Source of the DNA: Flavobacteriales bacterium
GTDB lineage: Bacteria; Bacteroidota; Bacteroidia; Flavobacteriales_F; PHOS-HE28
DNA length: 64,000 nucleotides
Direction: 5' to 3'
Assembly (NCBI GenBank): GCA_016710685.1
Contig: JADJVC010000002.1
Location: 744,001-808,000 of the forward strand
Of the stretch, positions 46,706 through 55,395 are shown in pieces. Below the pieces are notes generated by a model. The model was not told where the DNA came from. It ran no database searches and worked only from the letters and a program-made list of their open reading frames with translations. The position numbers and the translations under genes are program-made. How positions within the stretch are numbered: position 1 is the first letter of the stretch; every line of letters starts with the position of its first letter.

Positions 46706-46763
46706 TTTTGCGCACTACACGTCCTACTTCGAGCGAGCTCGGTAGGCCGAGTAGTACGCAAAA
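46706..46763. repeat. Long imperfect stem-loop
   Basis: TTTTGCGCACTAC and GTAGTACGCAAAA pair with one mismatch; inside, CCTAC/GTAGG and CGAG/CTCG continue the stem. It overlaps the terminator hairpin that follows the tRNA-Ser gene. Confidence 0.6.
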
Positions 46764-46784
46764 CGCCCGCTTTCGCGGGCGTTT
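46761..46784. terminator. Hairpin terminator after tRNA-Ser
   Basis: AAACGCCCGC-tttc-GCGGGCGTTT, a perfect 10-bp stem just downstream of the minus-strand tRNA-Ser gene. It is symmetric and so could act in both directions. Confidence 0.7.
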
Positions 46785-46788
46785 GCAT

Positions 46789-46880
<92 letters not shown>

Positions 46881-46921
46881 AATTCGGGCGGCAAATATAG
46901 CCGCCTGCTTTGAAAACTTCG

Positions 46922-46995
<74 letters not shown>

Positions 46996-47117
46996 GTAAT
47001 AAGCGGCGAAAGTAGAAATTGAATGGAGAGAACGGTAAAGACGGCAGGGACAGTAGGGAAGGTGAGGTCCGGTCGCCGCCGCCTTTACCGTTTTTACCAT
47101 CTTCACGGTCAACGCAA

Positions 47118-47145
47118 AAGGGCCACCTTTTTCAAGGTGGCCCTT
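47118..47145. terminator. Hairpin terminator between tRNA-Pro and tRNA-Arg
   Basis: AAGGGCCACCTT-tttc-AAGGTGGCCCTT, 12-bp stem, flanked by CTTTTG on the minus strand. It suggests that tRNA-Pro is transcribed separately. Confidence 0.75.
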
Positions 47146-47153
47146 CGTTTCCG

Positions 47154-47228
47154 TCGGGGTGGCAGGATTCGAACCTGCGACCCCCTGCTCCCAAAGCAGG
47201 TACGCTAACCGGCCTGCGCTACACCCCG
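47154..47228 (-). tRNA. tRNA-Pro(TGG)
   Basis: 75 nt without encoded CCA. Acceptor CGGGGTG/CACCCCG, anticodon loop TTTGGGA with stem CCTGC/GCAGG giving TGG, T arm GCAGGTTCGAATCCTGC. Confidence 0.95.
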
Positions 47229-47360
47229 AAAACGGGCTGCAAAGAAAGGGAATTGGATAATGCGCCCGACAAATTCCGGAAATAATCCCGTTTAAGGGCA
47301 AAACCGGATACTTTGGAACCGGAACTTCGCGTTTTGGAACTTCCACCAACCCAAGCCACC

Positions 47361-48746
47361 ATGGACCAACAGCCGCACGACCCCGCAAGAACTCCTGAAT
47401 ACCAAAACTTGCCGAATGCTCCTCGCCCTGACCGTTGGGGCTGGATGCACCGGTCCATGACGGTGCGTGCCATTTTGGTGGCGGTGCTGGTGCTGCTGCT
47501 CATGATTCCCTTGCTGATGGTGCAGGATTTGATCATGGAGCGCGAATACCGCAAGGACGATGCGGTGCGCGAAGTGAGTTCCACGTGGGGCGGCAGCCAG
47601 ACCATAACAGGTCCGTTGATCACAGTGCCATATCAGGCCACTGTGCGCGTGGACCTGGGTGATGGCAAGACCGAAATGCGGAACGTGACGCAATACGCGC
47701 ACTTCCTTCCGGAGAAATTGGACGTGACGAGCACGTTGGACCCGGAAAAGCGTCACCGTGGGATCTACGACGTGGTCGTATACAAAGGGCACATGGAGGT
47801 CTCCGCATCCTTCCCGGCGATGAACGGGCTGTTGCCCACCACGGCTTCGGCCTTGAAGTGGAATGAAGCATCGCTTTGCTTGGGAATTTCGGACTTGCGC
47901 AGCATCAAGCAGCAGGTGTCGGCGAAGTTGGATGGCAAGAACCTCGCCTTTGAGCCGGGCCTTCCTTCTGATGACATCATCGCTTCCGGACTCAGTGTTA
48001 ACCTGCCGATGGACAGCGCGTCGTTGAGCAAGCCGTTCAACATGACCATCGCGCTGGAACTCAACGGCAGCGGCAGTTTCCGCGTGGTGCCCGTAGGCCG
48101 CAACACGTCGGCTTCCGTTCATTCCACATGGCCGGACCCCAGTTTTCAAGGGGCCTTTTTGCCGGACAGCTCCGCGATCGATGCGAGCGGTTTCACAGCG
48201 CATTGGACGGTGCTGCATTTGAACAGGCCCTATCCGCAGGAATTTACTGGCAGCCGGAACATGGAGTTGGAGGCAAGCGCATTCGGTGCGGACTTGATAC
48301 TTCCCGTTGATGAATACCAGAAAAGCACGCGTGCCGCGAAGTATGGCCTAATGCTCATCGTGATGGTCTTCCTCGTGTTCTTCTTCGTTGAAGTGTTGCA
48401 GAAGTTGCGGATCCATCCGATCCAATATCTGCTGGTCGGTTTGGCACTTTGCATCTTCTACACGTTGCTCATCGCGTTAAGCGAACACATCGGCTTCAGC
48501 AAAGCGTACATCGGGTCCGCCCTTGCGGTCATCGGCCTCGTGGTGTTCTATGCGCGCAGCGTGTTCAAACAGATGAAGGCCACACAGCTTCTGGGCATGG
48601 TGATGGTGCTCGTGTTCGGCTTCATGTTCACGGTGATCAACCAGGAGGATTACGCATTGCTGATCGGCAGCATCGGACTCTTCATTGTGCTCGCGATCGT
48701 GATGGCGGTGAGCCGGAAGATCGATTGGAACCGCGCGGGGGAATAA
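47361..48746 (+). CDS. creD: Cell envelope integrity inner-membrane protein CreD
   Basis: Inner-membrane protein of 461 residues. It has one N-terminal helix (RAILVAVLVLLLMIPLLMV, after a cytosolic Pro-rich start), a periplasmic domain (about 70-340) and five C-terminal helices (YGLMLIVMVFLVFFFVEVL through IGLFIVLAIVMAVSR). Signature segments are YRKDDAVREVSSTWGGSQ, ITGPLITVPY and LILPVDEYQKSTRAAKYG. In E. coli creD responds to CreBC; no two-component genes are here. The start is MDQQPHD at 47361, inside a slightly longer frame. Confidence 0.93.
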   Translation: MDQQPHDPARTPEYQNLPNAPRPDRWGWMHRSMTVRAILVAVLVLLLMIPLLMVQDLIMEREYRKDDAVREVSSTWGGSQTITGPLITVPYQATVRVDLGDGKTEMRNVTQYAHFLPEKLDVTSTLDPEKRHRGIYDVVVYKGHMEVSASFPAMNGLLPTTASALKWNEASLCLGISDLRSIKQQVSAKLDGKNLAFEPGLPSDDIIASGLSVNLPMDSASLSKPFNMTIALELNGSGSFRVVPVGRNTSASVHSTWPDPSFQGAFLPDSSAIDASGFTAHWTVLHLNRPYPQEFTGSRNMELEASAFGADLILPVDEYQKSTRAAKYGLMLIVMVFLVFFFVEVLQKLRIHPIQYLLVGLALCIFYTLLIALSEHIGFSKAYIGSALAVIGLVVFYARSVFKQMKATQLLGMVMVLVFGFMFTVINQEDYALLIGSIGLFIVLAIVMAVSRKIDWNRAGE

Positions 48747-48887
48747 AAAGTGCGGTGCTCGTCGGCTGCGTGGGCCGCTCGTCGGGCGGTCCGCGCGAGT
48801 GGTCGAATAGTTGGGATAAGTGCGCGTAAATACTGGGTTTGAGGTGTGTTTAGGTGTCAACTTCGCAGCACCGAAAACGACCTTGCC

Positions 48888-51800
48888 ATGCGGACTTCCT
48901 TCCTCGCCATTTCGATCCTTACCGCCTGTTCACTGTATGCCACGGACTATTACGTATCGCCCACGGGCAACGACAATAGCAATGGCACCAGCACGGGTAC
49001 GGCGTGGAAAACGATAACGAGGGTGAACAATTCCGCCTTCTCCTACCAACCCGGCGATCGCATTCTTTTTCAGCGCGGCGGCACTTGGCGCGGTGAAGTG
49101 ATCATGGGCACGTCCGGTACGGGAGCGCAGAACATCACCATCGGCGCCTACGGCAGCGGTGCAAAACCGTTGATCAAGGGCAGTGAGCTGATGAGCGGAT
49201 GGAGCCAGTACAGCGGCAACATCTGGCGCACATCCGTGGCGGGCCCGGTGGACCAAGTGTACGTAGCCGGACAAATGATGACCATGGCGCGTTACCCCAA
49301 CTCGGGCTGGTTGCGCAACAGCCAAGGTGGCGGCACGCAGATCCAGAGCAACGACCTGACACAGCCGAACGGTTATTGGAACGGGGGATTGGCCGTGGTG
49401 CGCAGTTCCAGCAGTTCCTTCGACACGCTCACCATCAGCAACTACTCGAACCATACCATCTACTTCCCACACCCAACGTTGAACCTCGGCAACGAGCCTT
49501 GGGGCTTCTACATCACCAACAAGCTGTCGGAACTGGACAGCCCCGGTGAATGGTTTTTCGATCGCGTTGCGCACCAGTTGTACCTATGGGCACCCAACGG
49601 GAGCAGCCCCAACGGGCAGCAGGTTGAGGCCGCTGTTTACCGTGCGGGCATTAACTGTTACTGGCACCGTTCGTATTTGCGCGTGGAGAACTTGGCCTTC
49701 CAGCACCAGCGACTTGCCGGCGTGTTCAACGACGGCGCGGATTTCGTCACGGCCACGGGCTGCGACTTCAGCCATCTCTACCACGGCATCCGCAGCGTAG
49801 GCTTCAACAATACCTACACCAACAACACCTTCAACCACACGTATGCCACTGGCGCATTCGTCATAGACGGCAACACTTTGGTCGCTGACAACCAGTTCAA
49901 CAACATCGCCCTCCTGGACGGTCAGGGTGAGAGCACTTGGGGCTATTTCGGCATCCGTGCCATCGGCCAAGGCAACATCGTGCGCAGTAACCGTTTGGAC
50001 AGCATCGGCTACATCGGCATCATTGCGGAGAACAATACACTGGTGGAAAAGAACGTGGTGCGGCATCCGTTGGCTACCATGAACGATGGGGGCGGGATCG
50101 CCATCGACCATGCTGACGGCCTCATTATCCAGGACAACATCGTGAGCGACCCCATCGGCAGTTATGAGAACGGCGCTGCTACGAACGCGCCGCACAACGA
50201 ACACATGGGCATCGGCATATACTTCGGCAATACCCTGATCAAGAACTCGAAGGCGCTGCGGAACACCGTGTATAATTGCCCTCAGACGGGCATTCACGTT
50301 GACCACACGATGCTCACCACCGGCCTTCAGATCAAGGACAATATTCTGTTCAACAACGGTGTACAGATCACGATCTCCGACTATTCCAATGCCACCGGCA
50401 CAGGCGCAACACCGCCATACTATATACCCAACTACAATGACGTTTACAGCGGTAACATCATGTACTGCCTCACAAAGGACCAATTGTGCATGCTGCAGTA
50501 CAACACGCACGGCGTGAACCCGGTCGATTTCGGAACCTACACCAACAACCATTACTTCAATCCTTACAACGAATTGAGCATTAAAGTGATCAGCTTCGTA
50601 TCCGGTGACCCGCGCTTCTTCTCATTGGAGCGTTGGCAGTTTGAGAAAGGGGAGGATGCAGGCAGTACGCGCAGCCCGCTGCGGCTTGCACCGTTCGCCA
50701 CCGTGCAGGAACTGGGTGCTCAATTGGTGATCAACGGAACATTCACCAGTAATGTCACTGGTTGGACCGGTTGGCCGAACAATGCGCAGGTAACTCGCGT
50801 CACCAACCGCTTGGACAATGGTGCATTGAAGGCCTACCTCCCGGACAACAGCCAGTATCCCAGCTTCACGCTGCACAATCCCGACCTTTTCCAAATGCAG
50901 AACCAGCAGTGGTACCGGTTGCGCATCAGCCTGCAAAGCGACGGTATCGGCGACTTGTTGCCGGCAGTGAAAGCGCAATCGCAGTTCACCGGTCCGGAGA
51001 CCATGTGGCAATGGCGCGTTCCGTTTGACGGGGAGCGCCGCGACCTTGAGATGTACTTCCAGGCCAACCTGAGCGATCAGGCCCAAGTACAATTCGAGAA
51101 CCTGTGGACCGACCCGCAGTATTACTTGGACAACGTGGCGATCCAGCGTGTAACGGTGCAGGCGTTGGACCCTGCGGAACGCCACAAGATCTATGCGAAC
51201 GACCAGGCAACGGCGCAGAGCTTCAGCTTGCCATCCGGCTGCTGGAGCGGCATCGACGGCATCCTGTTCAATGGCAGTGTTACCGTTCCGCCTTACTCTT
51301 CGGTCATTGCTTATTCCGTTGAAGGCAGTGGTTGCAACGTGGTACCCGAAAGCGGGATTAAAGTGAAAATGGCCTTGGGCGGCGCCATGGACAACAGCAC
51401 AGGCATTATGCGTGACGACCTGCGGGCTAACGGCCACTTGCCTGACGGCGAACCATACAGCGCCTTGGGCTATACGTTGGAGAACGCCGGGGCCACCATC
51501 GCACCGAGCGTGAAGCAGGTTACTGGAAATCTCGCCGTGGTGGATTGGGTTGTGCTTGAACTCCGGCCCAACGCATCCAGCTCGACCGTTACCGCGAGCC
51601 GCGCAGCGTTGCTCCGCAGGGACGGCAGTGTAGTGGACCCGGTTGGCAATGTGCTGCTCACCTTTACCGCCCCTGTGGCTGGTAAATTCCTCAGCGTCCG
51701 GCACCGCAATCACCTTGGCGTGTTGTGTACGACGGTACTGGCTGGCAACGGGGAGGTCACGGATTTCACCCTTCCGGGCACGCCCACATACGGCACTGAT

Positions 51801-52076
51801 GCGCAGCGCTACACCAATGGTTCCTTGGCGCTTTGGCCCGGTAACGTGAACTTGGACCGCAAGGTGAAATATACCGGGGCCAACAACGACCGCGACGGGA
51901 TCCTTGCGGTATCAGGCGGCTTGGTGCCCACCAGCATCGCCACCGGCTACTTGGCCGAGGACGTTAACTTGGACGGTGTGGTGTCTTACACAGGCGCGAA
52001 CAACGACCGCGACGCCGTGTTGGTCGCGGTGGGAGGAACTCAGGCCACCGCGACGCGTTCGGAGCAATTGCCCTGA
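48888..52076 (+). CDS. Secreted right-handed beta-helix protein with paired NDRD repeats at the C-terminus
   Basis: Extracellular protein of 1062 residues. It has a signal peptide (MRTSFLAISILTACSLYA) and a pectate-lyase-like parallel beta-helix (about 20-580) with the N-terminal YYVSPTGNDNSNGTS and strand runs such as NNTLVEKNVVRHPLATMNDG. A carbohydrate-binding-like jelly roll follows (about 620-760), then a C-terminal module with two copies of VNLDxxVxYTGANNDRD (about 1000-1050) that resemble dockerin-like calcium loops. I have seen similar tails on Flavobacteriales exported proteins, so it may be a surface-anchoring signal. Possible polysaccharide lyase; no catalytic residues are assigned. 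The start is MRTSF at 48888, not the upstream frame opening. Confidence 0.82.
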   Translation: MRTSFLAISILTACSLYATDYYVSPTGNDNSNGTSTGTAWKTITRVNNSAFSYQPGDRILFQRGGTWRGEVIMGTSGTGAQNITIGAYGSGAKPLIKGSELMSGWSQYSGNIWRTSVAGPVDQVYVAGQMMTMARYPNSGWLRNSQGGGTQIQSNDLTQPNGYWNGGLAVVRSSSSSFDTLTISNYSNHTIYFPHPTLNLGNEPWGFYITNKLSELDSPGEWFFDRVAHQLYLWAPNGSSPNGQQVEAAVYRAGINCYWHRSYLRVENLAFQHQRLAGVFNDGADFVTATGCDFSHLYHGIRSVGFNNTYTNNTFNHTYATGAFVIDGNTLVADNQFNNIALLDGQGESTWGYFGIRAIGQGNIVRSNRLDSIGYIGIIAENNTLVEKNVVRHPLATMNDGGGIAIDHADGLIIQDNIVSDPIGSYENGAATNAPHNEHMGIGIYFGNTLIKNSKALRNTVYNCPQTGIHVDHTMLTTGLQIKDNILFNNGVQITISDYSNATGTGATPPYYIPNYNDVYSGNIMYCLTKDQLCMLQYNTHGVNPVDFGTYTNNHYFNPYNELSIKVISFVSGDPRFFSLERWQFEKGEDAGSTRSPLRLAPFATVQELGAQLVINGTFTSNVTGWTGWPNNAQVTRVTNRLDNGALKAYLPDNSQYPSFTLHNPDLFQMQNQQWYRLRISLQSDGIGDLLPAVKAQSQFTGPETMWQWRVPFDGERRDLEMYFQANLSDQAQVQFENLWTDPQYYLDNVAIQRVTVQALDPAERHKIYANDQATAQSFSLPSGCWSGIDGILFNGSVTVPPYSSVIAYSVEGSGCNVVPESGIKVKMALGGAMDNSTGIMRDDLRANGHLPDGEPYSALGYTLENAGATIAPSVKQVTGNLAVVDWVVLELRPNASSSTVTASRAALLRRDGSVVDPVGNVLLTFTAPVAGKFLSVRHRNHLGVLCTTVLAGNGEVTDFTLPGTPTYGTDAQRYTNGSLALWPGNVNLDRKVKYTGANNDRDGILAVSGGLVPTSIATGYLAEDVNLDGVVSYTGANNDRDAVLVAVGGTQATATRSEQLP

Positions 52077-52091
52077 AGCGGAGTCAGTATT

Positions 52092-52850
52092 TCAGATCGT
52101 TTCGCAGGCGGTGCCCGGCAACCAGCCCACGGCCCCGCTGGGGATCTTCACTTCCTGCCAATCGCCTTGCCGTTTAAGCACTTGAACTTTGGTTCCTTGA
52201 TGCAGGACAAAAGCGGCCGAAGCTCCATCACGAGGTTCGCTGAGAACATCCACTTTGGGTTGCATGATGATGGCCTCGCCAGTGTTGCGCACTTGTTCCA
52301 CGCGATAGGCGGCTAAAGCCATGGATATCACGGTGACCAACAGGGCAATTGCAGCTAACGCGATAAGACCGCGCTTGGCCATGCGTTGGCGCACGAAAAT
52401 GGAAACGCCTGCAAACACAGCCATCAGTGCGCAGGCCCACAGCGAGCGGCGTGCCCATTGGTCCACATCGCTGCCGCCTTGCAGCCGGTCCCAAATGGAT
52501 GCCAGTGCGAAGCCGGGCAGTTCGTTCACACGGTCCACCACTTTTGCGCGCTCCAGGTCCAGGTTGGCTTGCACGTCTTCCGCGCCGGGCGCTAGGCGGA
52601 GGGAGCGCTCGTAGAAGAGGATCGCGTGTGGCACGTCGCCGAGCTTGCTGTAGCAATTGCCGATGTTGTACAACAGGCCTGAGGAGGTGTGCGTGTTGTT
52701 GAGTGAATCGAAGAGCGCCAACGCTTTTTCATGGTCGCCGCTGGCGTATGCTGCTTCCGCCTGCTTGGCGAGGTCGCTCTCGGCAGCGTGGGTCGTTGAG
52801 CCGCACAGGCCGAAGCAAGCGGCAATGAGAATGGCGTGGATGGTCCTCAT
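52092..52850 (-). CDS. batE: BatE: TPR and SH3 membrane protein of the aerotolerance operon
   Basis: Last gene of the Bat operon, 252 residues. It has a signal peptide (to about 22), two to three TPR repeats (KQAEAAYASGDHEKALALFD, LLYNIGNCYSKLGDVPHAIL), two membrane helices (WACALMAVFAGVSIFVRQ, GLIALAAIALLVTVISMALA) and a C-terminal SH3b domain (DVLSEPRDGASAAFVLHQGT). Its start overlaps the batD stop (ATGA), showing coupling. The operon is linked to stress tolerance and envelope quality control in Bacteroidota and spirochaetes. Confidence 0.9.
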   Translation of the reverse strand: MRTIHAILIAACFGLCGSTTHAAESDLAKQAEAAYASGDHEKALALFDSLNNTHTSSGLLYNIGNCYSKLGDVPHAILFYERSLRLAPGAEDVQANLDLERAKVVDRVNELPGFALASIWDRLQGGSDVDQWARRSLWACALMAVFAGVSIFVRQRMAKRGLIALAAIALLVTVISMALAAYRVEQVRNTGEAIIMQPKVDVLSEPRDGASAAFVLHQGTKVQVLKRQGDWQEVKIPSGAVGWLPGTACETI

Positions 52851-54601
52851 GCGCGTACGTGTTGCTCGATGCGTGCGATCAATGCGGCAGCCTCCTCGTA
52901 GGTCTGTTGGCGGGGCTTGTTGTCGGCGGGGGAGAAGCGTGCCATTTCCGCGGTCGCGATCAGCGCGATGTATTCTTCCGCGGTTTTTCCGCCGTCCATG
53001 TCGGCCAGTTTATCGCGGAGCACATCCGGATTCACTTCAGCAACGCCAAGGTTGAACTTGTCCGCTGCGTAGCCTTCCAGCGCCTTTCCGAGGGCATCGT
53101 TGAATGCGCTGCGATCACCGGCATCCAACGCGGTTTTCGCCAAAGCCAAGCGTTGCTTGGCCACCTTGTCGGCGCCGCGCCTGCGCATGCCGGTAGCATC
53201 GCCCAGGCGTTTTTCGCGTTTACGGTACCAAGCGAAAAGGAGCAGCAACAGCAACGGAGGCAGGCCAATGCCGAGCACATAGGGCCATGAGCCGAACAGG
53301 AAAGATCCAGTGCGGCGCAGTTGCAGGTCGCCGGTGCGGATGTAGCGGATGTCGTTAGCCAACGGCTTCACGTCAGTCTTTACCACTGCGCCTACGGTAG
53401 CATTGGAGTTTGGCGCGCCGGGCTTCACATCGAAATGCATCGGCGGCGACTTGAGCTGTTTATAAGTGCCGGAGGTGGGATCGAAATAGCTGAAAGTGAG
53501 CGCGCCGATGTCGTAGTTGCCCTCGTGCCGCGGGATCAGCAGGTATTGGAAGGTGCGGCTGCCGCTCATGCCTGCCCCGTTCACGGTGATCTTGTCATCG
53601 ATCTTCGGGTCGTAGGATTCAAAATCACCGGGCAGGTTCAGCTTTGGTGCATCGATCAATTTGAGGTTGGCCCTTCCGGAAAAACGGATCGTAAGATCAA
53701 TAGCTTCATTTGCATTGACCTCCACAGCGGGCGCATCCATTTCCAAGCGCAGGTCGCCCACGGCGCCCATGAAATCCGCAGGCTTGTTAGCGGGAAGGTC
53801 CACTACGTTAAGGCTGCTGGCGTTGCTTTGGATCTTCACTGCCGTTCCACTGCTGAAAAAACCGGGGTTCACGCGGTAGTTCAGCGTCATGGGGTCTATG
53901 CGGAGCTGGCCGCTTCGCAAAGGGATCAGCACTTGTTTTTTCAGTATGGCCACGCGATAAGCGAGTCCGTTGATGGTGCGCTGGCCGGGTTCCCAATTGG
54001 CGTCGCCGAGGTCCACTTCTTCCGCCCAAAAACCGCTCAGTTTTGGCAGGTCGTAATCGTCGGCCTGTAGCGTGTTGTAGCGCGAAAAGAGCGTGTACGT
54101 GGCAATGACCTGCTCGCCGACGTAGGCTTTGCTTTTGCTGAGGGAAATGGTGCAGAAAAGGTTGGGGTCCTTCTTTTGTGCCTGATCCATTTGCGGATTA
54201 GAACCCGATCCGGCTTCACCTTTGGAAACATGGATCTTAATGGGGTCCGTGCGCAGCGAGCCACCGCCGATACTGGCTGTCGAAGGCCCGATGGTGTAAT
54301 CGCCCGGACTTGTGGCGGTGAGCACCCAAACGGTGGTGCTGCTCCGGCTAATGCTGCCGTTCATGTTGCTGAAACTGTTGCTGGTGGAAGGGCCTTGCGC
54401 CACCACCATGCCGCCCCAGTCCGGCGTTGTAAGCCGGCCCGAAGGCGCATTGCTGAGTTCCAACGTAAATCTCACGCCATCGCCAACAGAGATCTCGTTC
54501 CGGTCAACCGTGGCGCGGAAGGAGACCTCTTGGGCAAGCACGGGTGCGCTGGCGATCACGAATGCCACCGCGAGGTTCAGGATGCGCTTCATCGTTTCCA
54601 T
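52847..54601 (-). CDS. batD: BatD: oxygen-tolerance membrane protein
   Basis: A 584-residue protein with signal peptide (MKRILNLAVAFVIASAPVLA), a long periplasmic part of Ig-like domains (VSFRATVDRNEISVGDGVRF, KAYVGEQVIATYTLFSRY, FQYLLIPRHEGNYDIGALTF) and one membrane helix (VLGIGLPPLLLLLLFAWY, about 455) followed by a cytosolic helical tail. The ATG at 54601 overlaps the batC stop (TGATG); an alternative is 54592. The frame continues upstream to 54988 only because batC is frameshifted. Confidence 0.9.
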   Translation of the reverse strand: METMKRILNLAVAFVIASAPVLAQEVSFRATVDRNEISVGDGVRFTLELSNAPSGRLTTPDWGGMVVAQGPSTSNSFSNMNGSISRSSTTVWVLTATSPGDYTIGPSTASIGGGSLRTDPIKIHVSKGEAGSGSNPQMDQAQKKDPNLFCTISLSKSKAYVGEQVIATYTLFSRYNTLQADDYDLPKLSGFWAEEVDLGDANWEPGQRTINGLAYRVAILKKQVLIPLRSGQLRIDPMTLNYRVNPGFFSSGTAVKIQSNASSLNVVDLPANKPADFMGAVGDLRLEMDAPAVEVNANEAIDLTIRFSGRANLKLIDAPKLNLPGDFESYDPKIDDKITVNGAGMSGSRTFQYLLIPRHEGNYDIGALTFSYFDPTSGTYKQLKSPPMHFDVKPGAPNSNATVGAVVKTDVKPLANDIRYIRTGDLQLRRTGSFLFGSWPYVLGIGLPPLLLLLLFAWYRKREKRLGDATGMRRRGADKVAKQRLALAKTALDAGDRSAFNDALGKALEGYAADKFNLGVAEVNPDVLRDKLADMDGGKTAEEYIALIATAEMARFSPADNKPRQQTYEEAAALIARIEQHVRA

Positions 54602-55395
54602 CACCAATCCTTTCCTTTCGGTGTATCTGGCTTCGGCTGCAGTTTGCGCCGCACCTCGTCCTGCACGTTTTTTCCTGTTGCTGGGCGCATCCAGCATGCG
54701 TTTTGCATCCTGTGGGTCAATACGGTCCTTGGGCTGCGGTTGCTCGTTGGCCTGTTTGTCTTTGTCGGCTTGGCTGGGGTCTTGTGGGGTTTTGTCTTGC
54801 TGATCCTTGTCCTGCTGGTCCTTATCCTGCTTGTCTTGTTGGTCCTTGTTCTGCTGGTCCTTCTGCTTGTCTTGTTGATCCTTGTTCTGTTGGTCTTTGT
54901 CTTTCTGATCCTGCTGCTGCTGCTGCTTGTCCTTGTCTTGATCTTTGTTCTTTTCTTGGTCTTTTTGTTGCTTCTGCTGTTGCTCCAATTTTTCTGGGCG
55001 AATGCGAGGTTGTATCGCGTATCGGCATCGTTGGGCGCACGTTTCAACGCTTCTTTGTAAGCCTTCACCGCGTCGCTGAACCGGCCTTGTTGGAGCTGCG
55101 CATTGCCCAGGTTGTGATAGGCACGTGCCTGTGCTTGTTCGCCTTTTGCCATGGCCGCAGCGGTTTCAAAAGCCTGCTGGGCCCGGGCCAAACTGTCTTG
55201 GTCGTACCACGCATTTCCGAGGTTGAATACGCCGCGTTCGTCTTTTGATGCTTGCTCATAAGCGCGTGTTGCCGCAGCCGCATCGCCTTTTTCCATAGCG
55301 ACGTTTCCTTGGCGAATGGCACGGTCTGCATCTTGCGCATAGCCGGTGCAAGCGAAGAGGAGCAAAGAGATAATGGAGATCGAAGCGGACCATCC
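54601..55395 (-). CDS. batC: BatC: TPR protein with Q/K/D-rich tail, two frameshifts
   Basis: TPR protein of the Bat operon with a hydrophobic start (SISIISLLLFACTGYAQ) and TPR helices (GDAAAATRAYEQASKDERGV, FNLGNAWYDQDSLARAQQAF, AYHNLGNAQLQQGRFSDAVK, ALKRAPNDADTRYNLAFAQK). The tail should read EQQQKQQKDQEKNKDQDKDK and so on to DPQDAKRMLDA, but the frame slips at an A5 run (54989-54993, one A short) and returns at an A6 run (54668-54673, one A too many), ending VRRKLQPKPDTPKGKDW. Between the slips the written frame codes a basic S/R/K/T-rich stretch. No start codon separates it from batB; the boundary here is approximate. Confidence 0.75.
   Translation of the reverse strand, partial: GWSASISIISLLLFACTGYAQDADRAIRQGNVAMEKGDAAAATRAYEQASKDERGVFNLGNAWYDQDSLARAQQAFETAAAMAKGEQAQARAYHNLGNAQLQQGRFSDAVKAYKEALKRAPNDADTRYNLAFAQKNWSNSRSNKKTKKRTKIKTRTSSSSSRIRKTKTNRTRINKTSRRTSRTRTNKTSRIRTSRTRISKTKPHKTPAKPTKTNRPTSNRSPRTVLTHRMQNACWMRPATGKNVQDEVRRKLQPKPDTPKGKDW

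Noticed and set aside
54176..55248. Hydrophobic Leu/Val-rich plus-strand ORFs
   Set aside because: Antisense of the Q/K/D-rich BatC tail; the apparent membrane helices are an artefact of complementing CAG/AAG/GAC codons.
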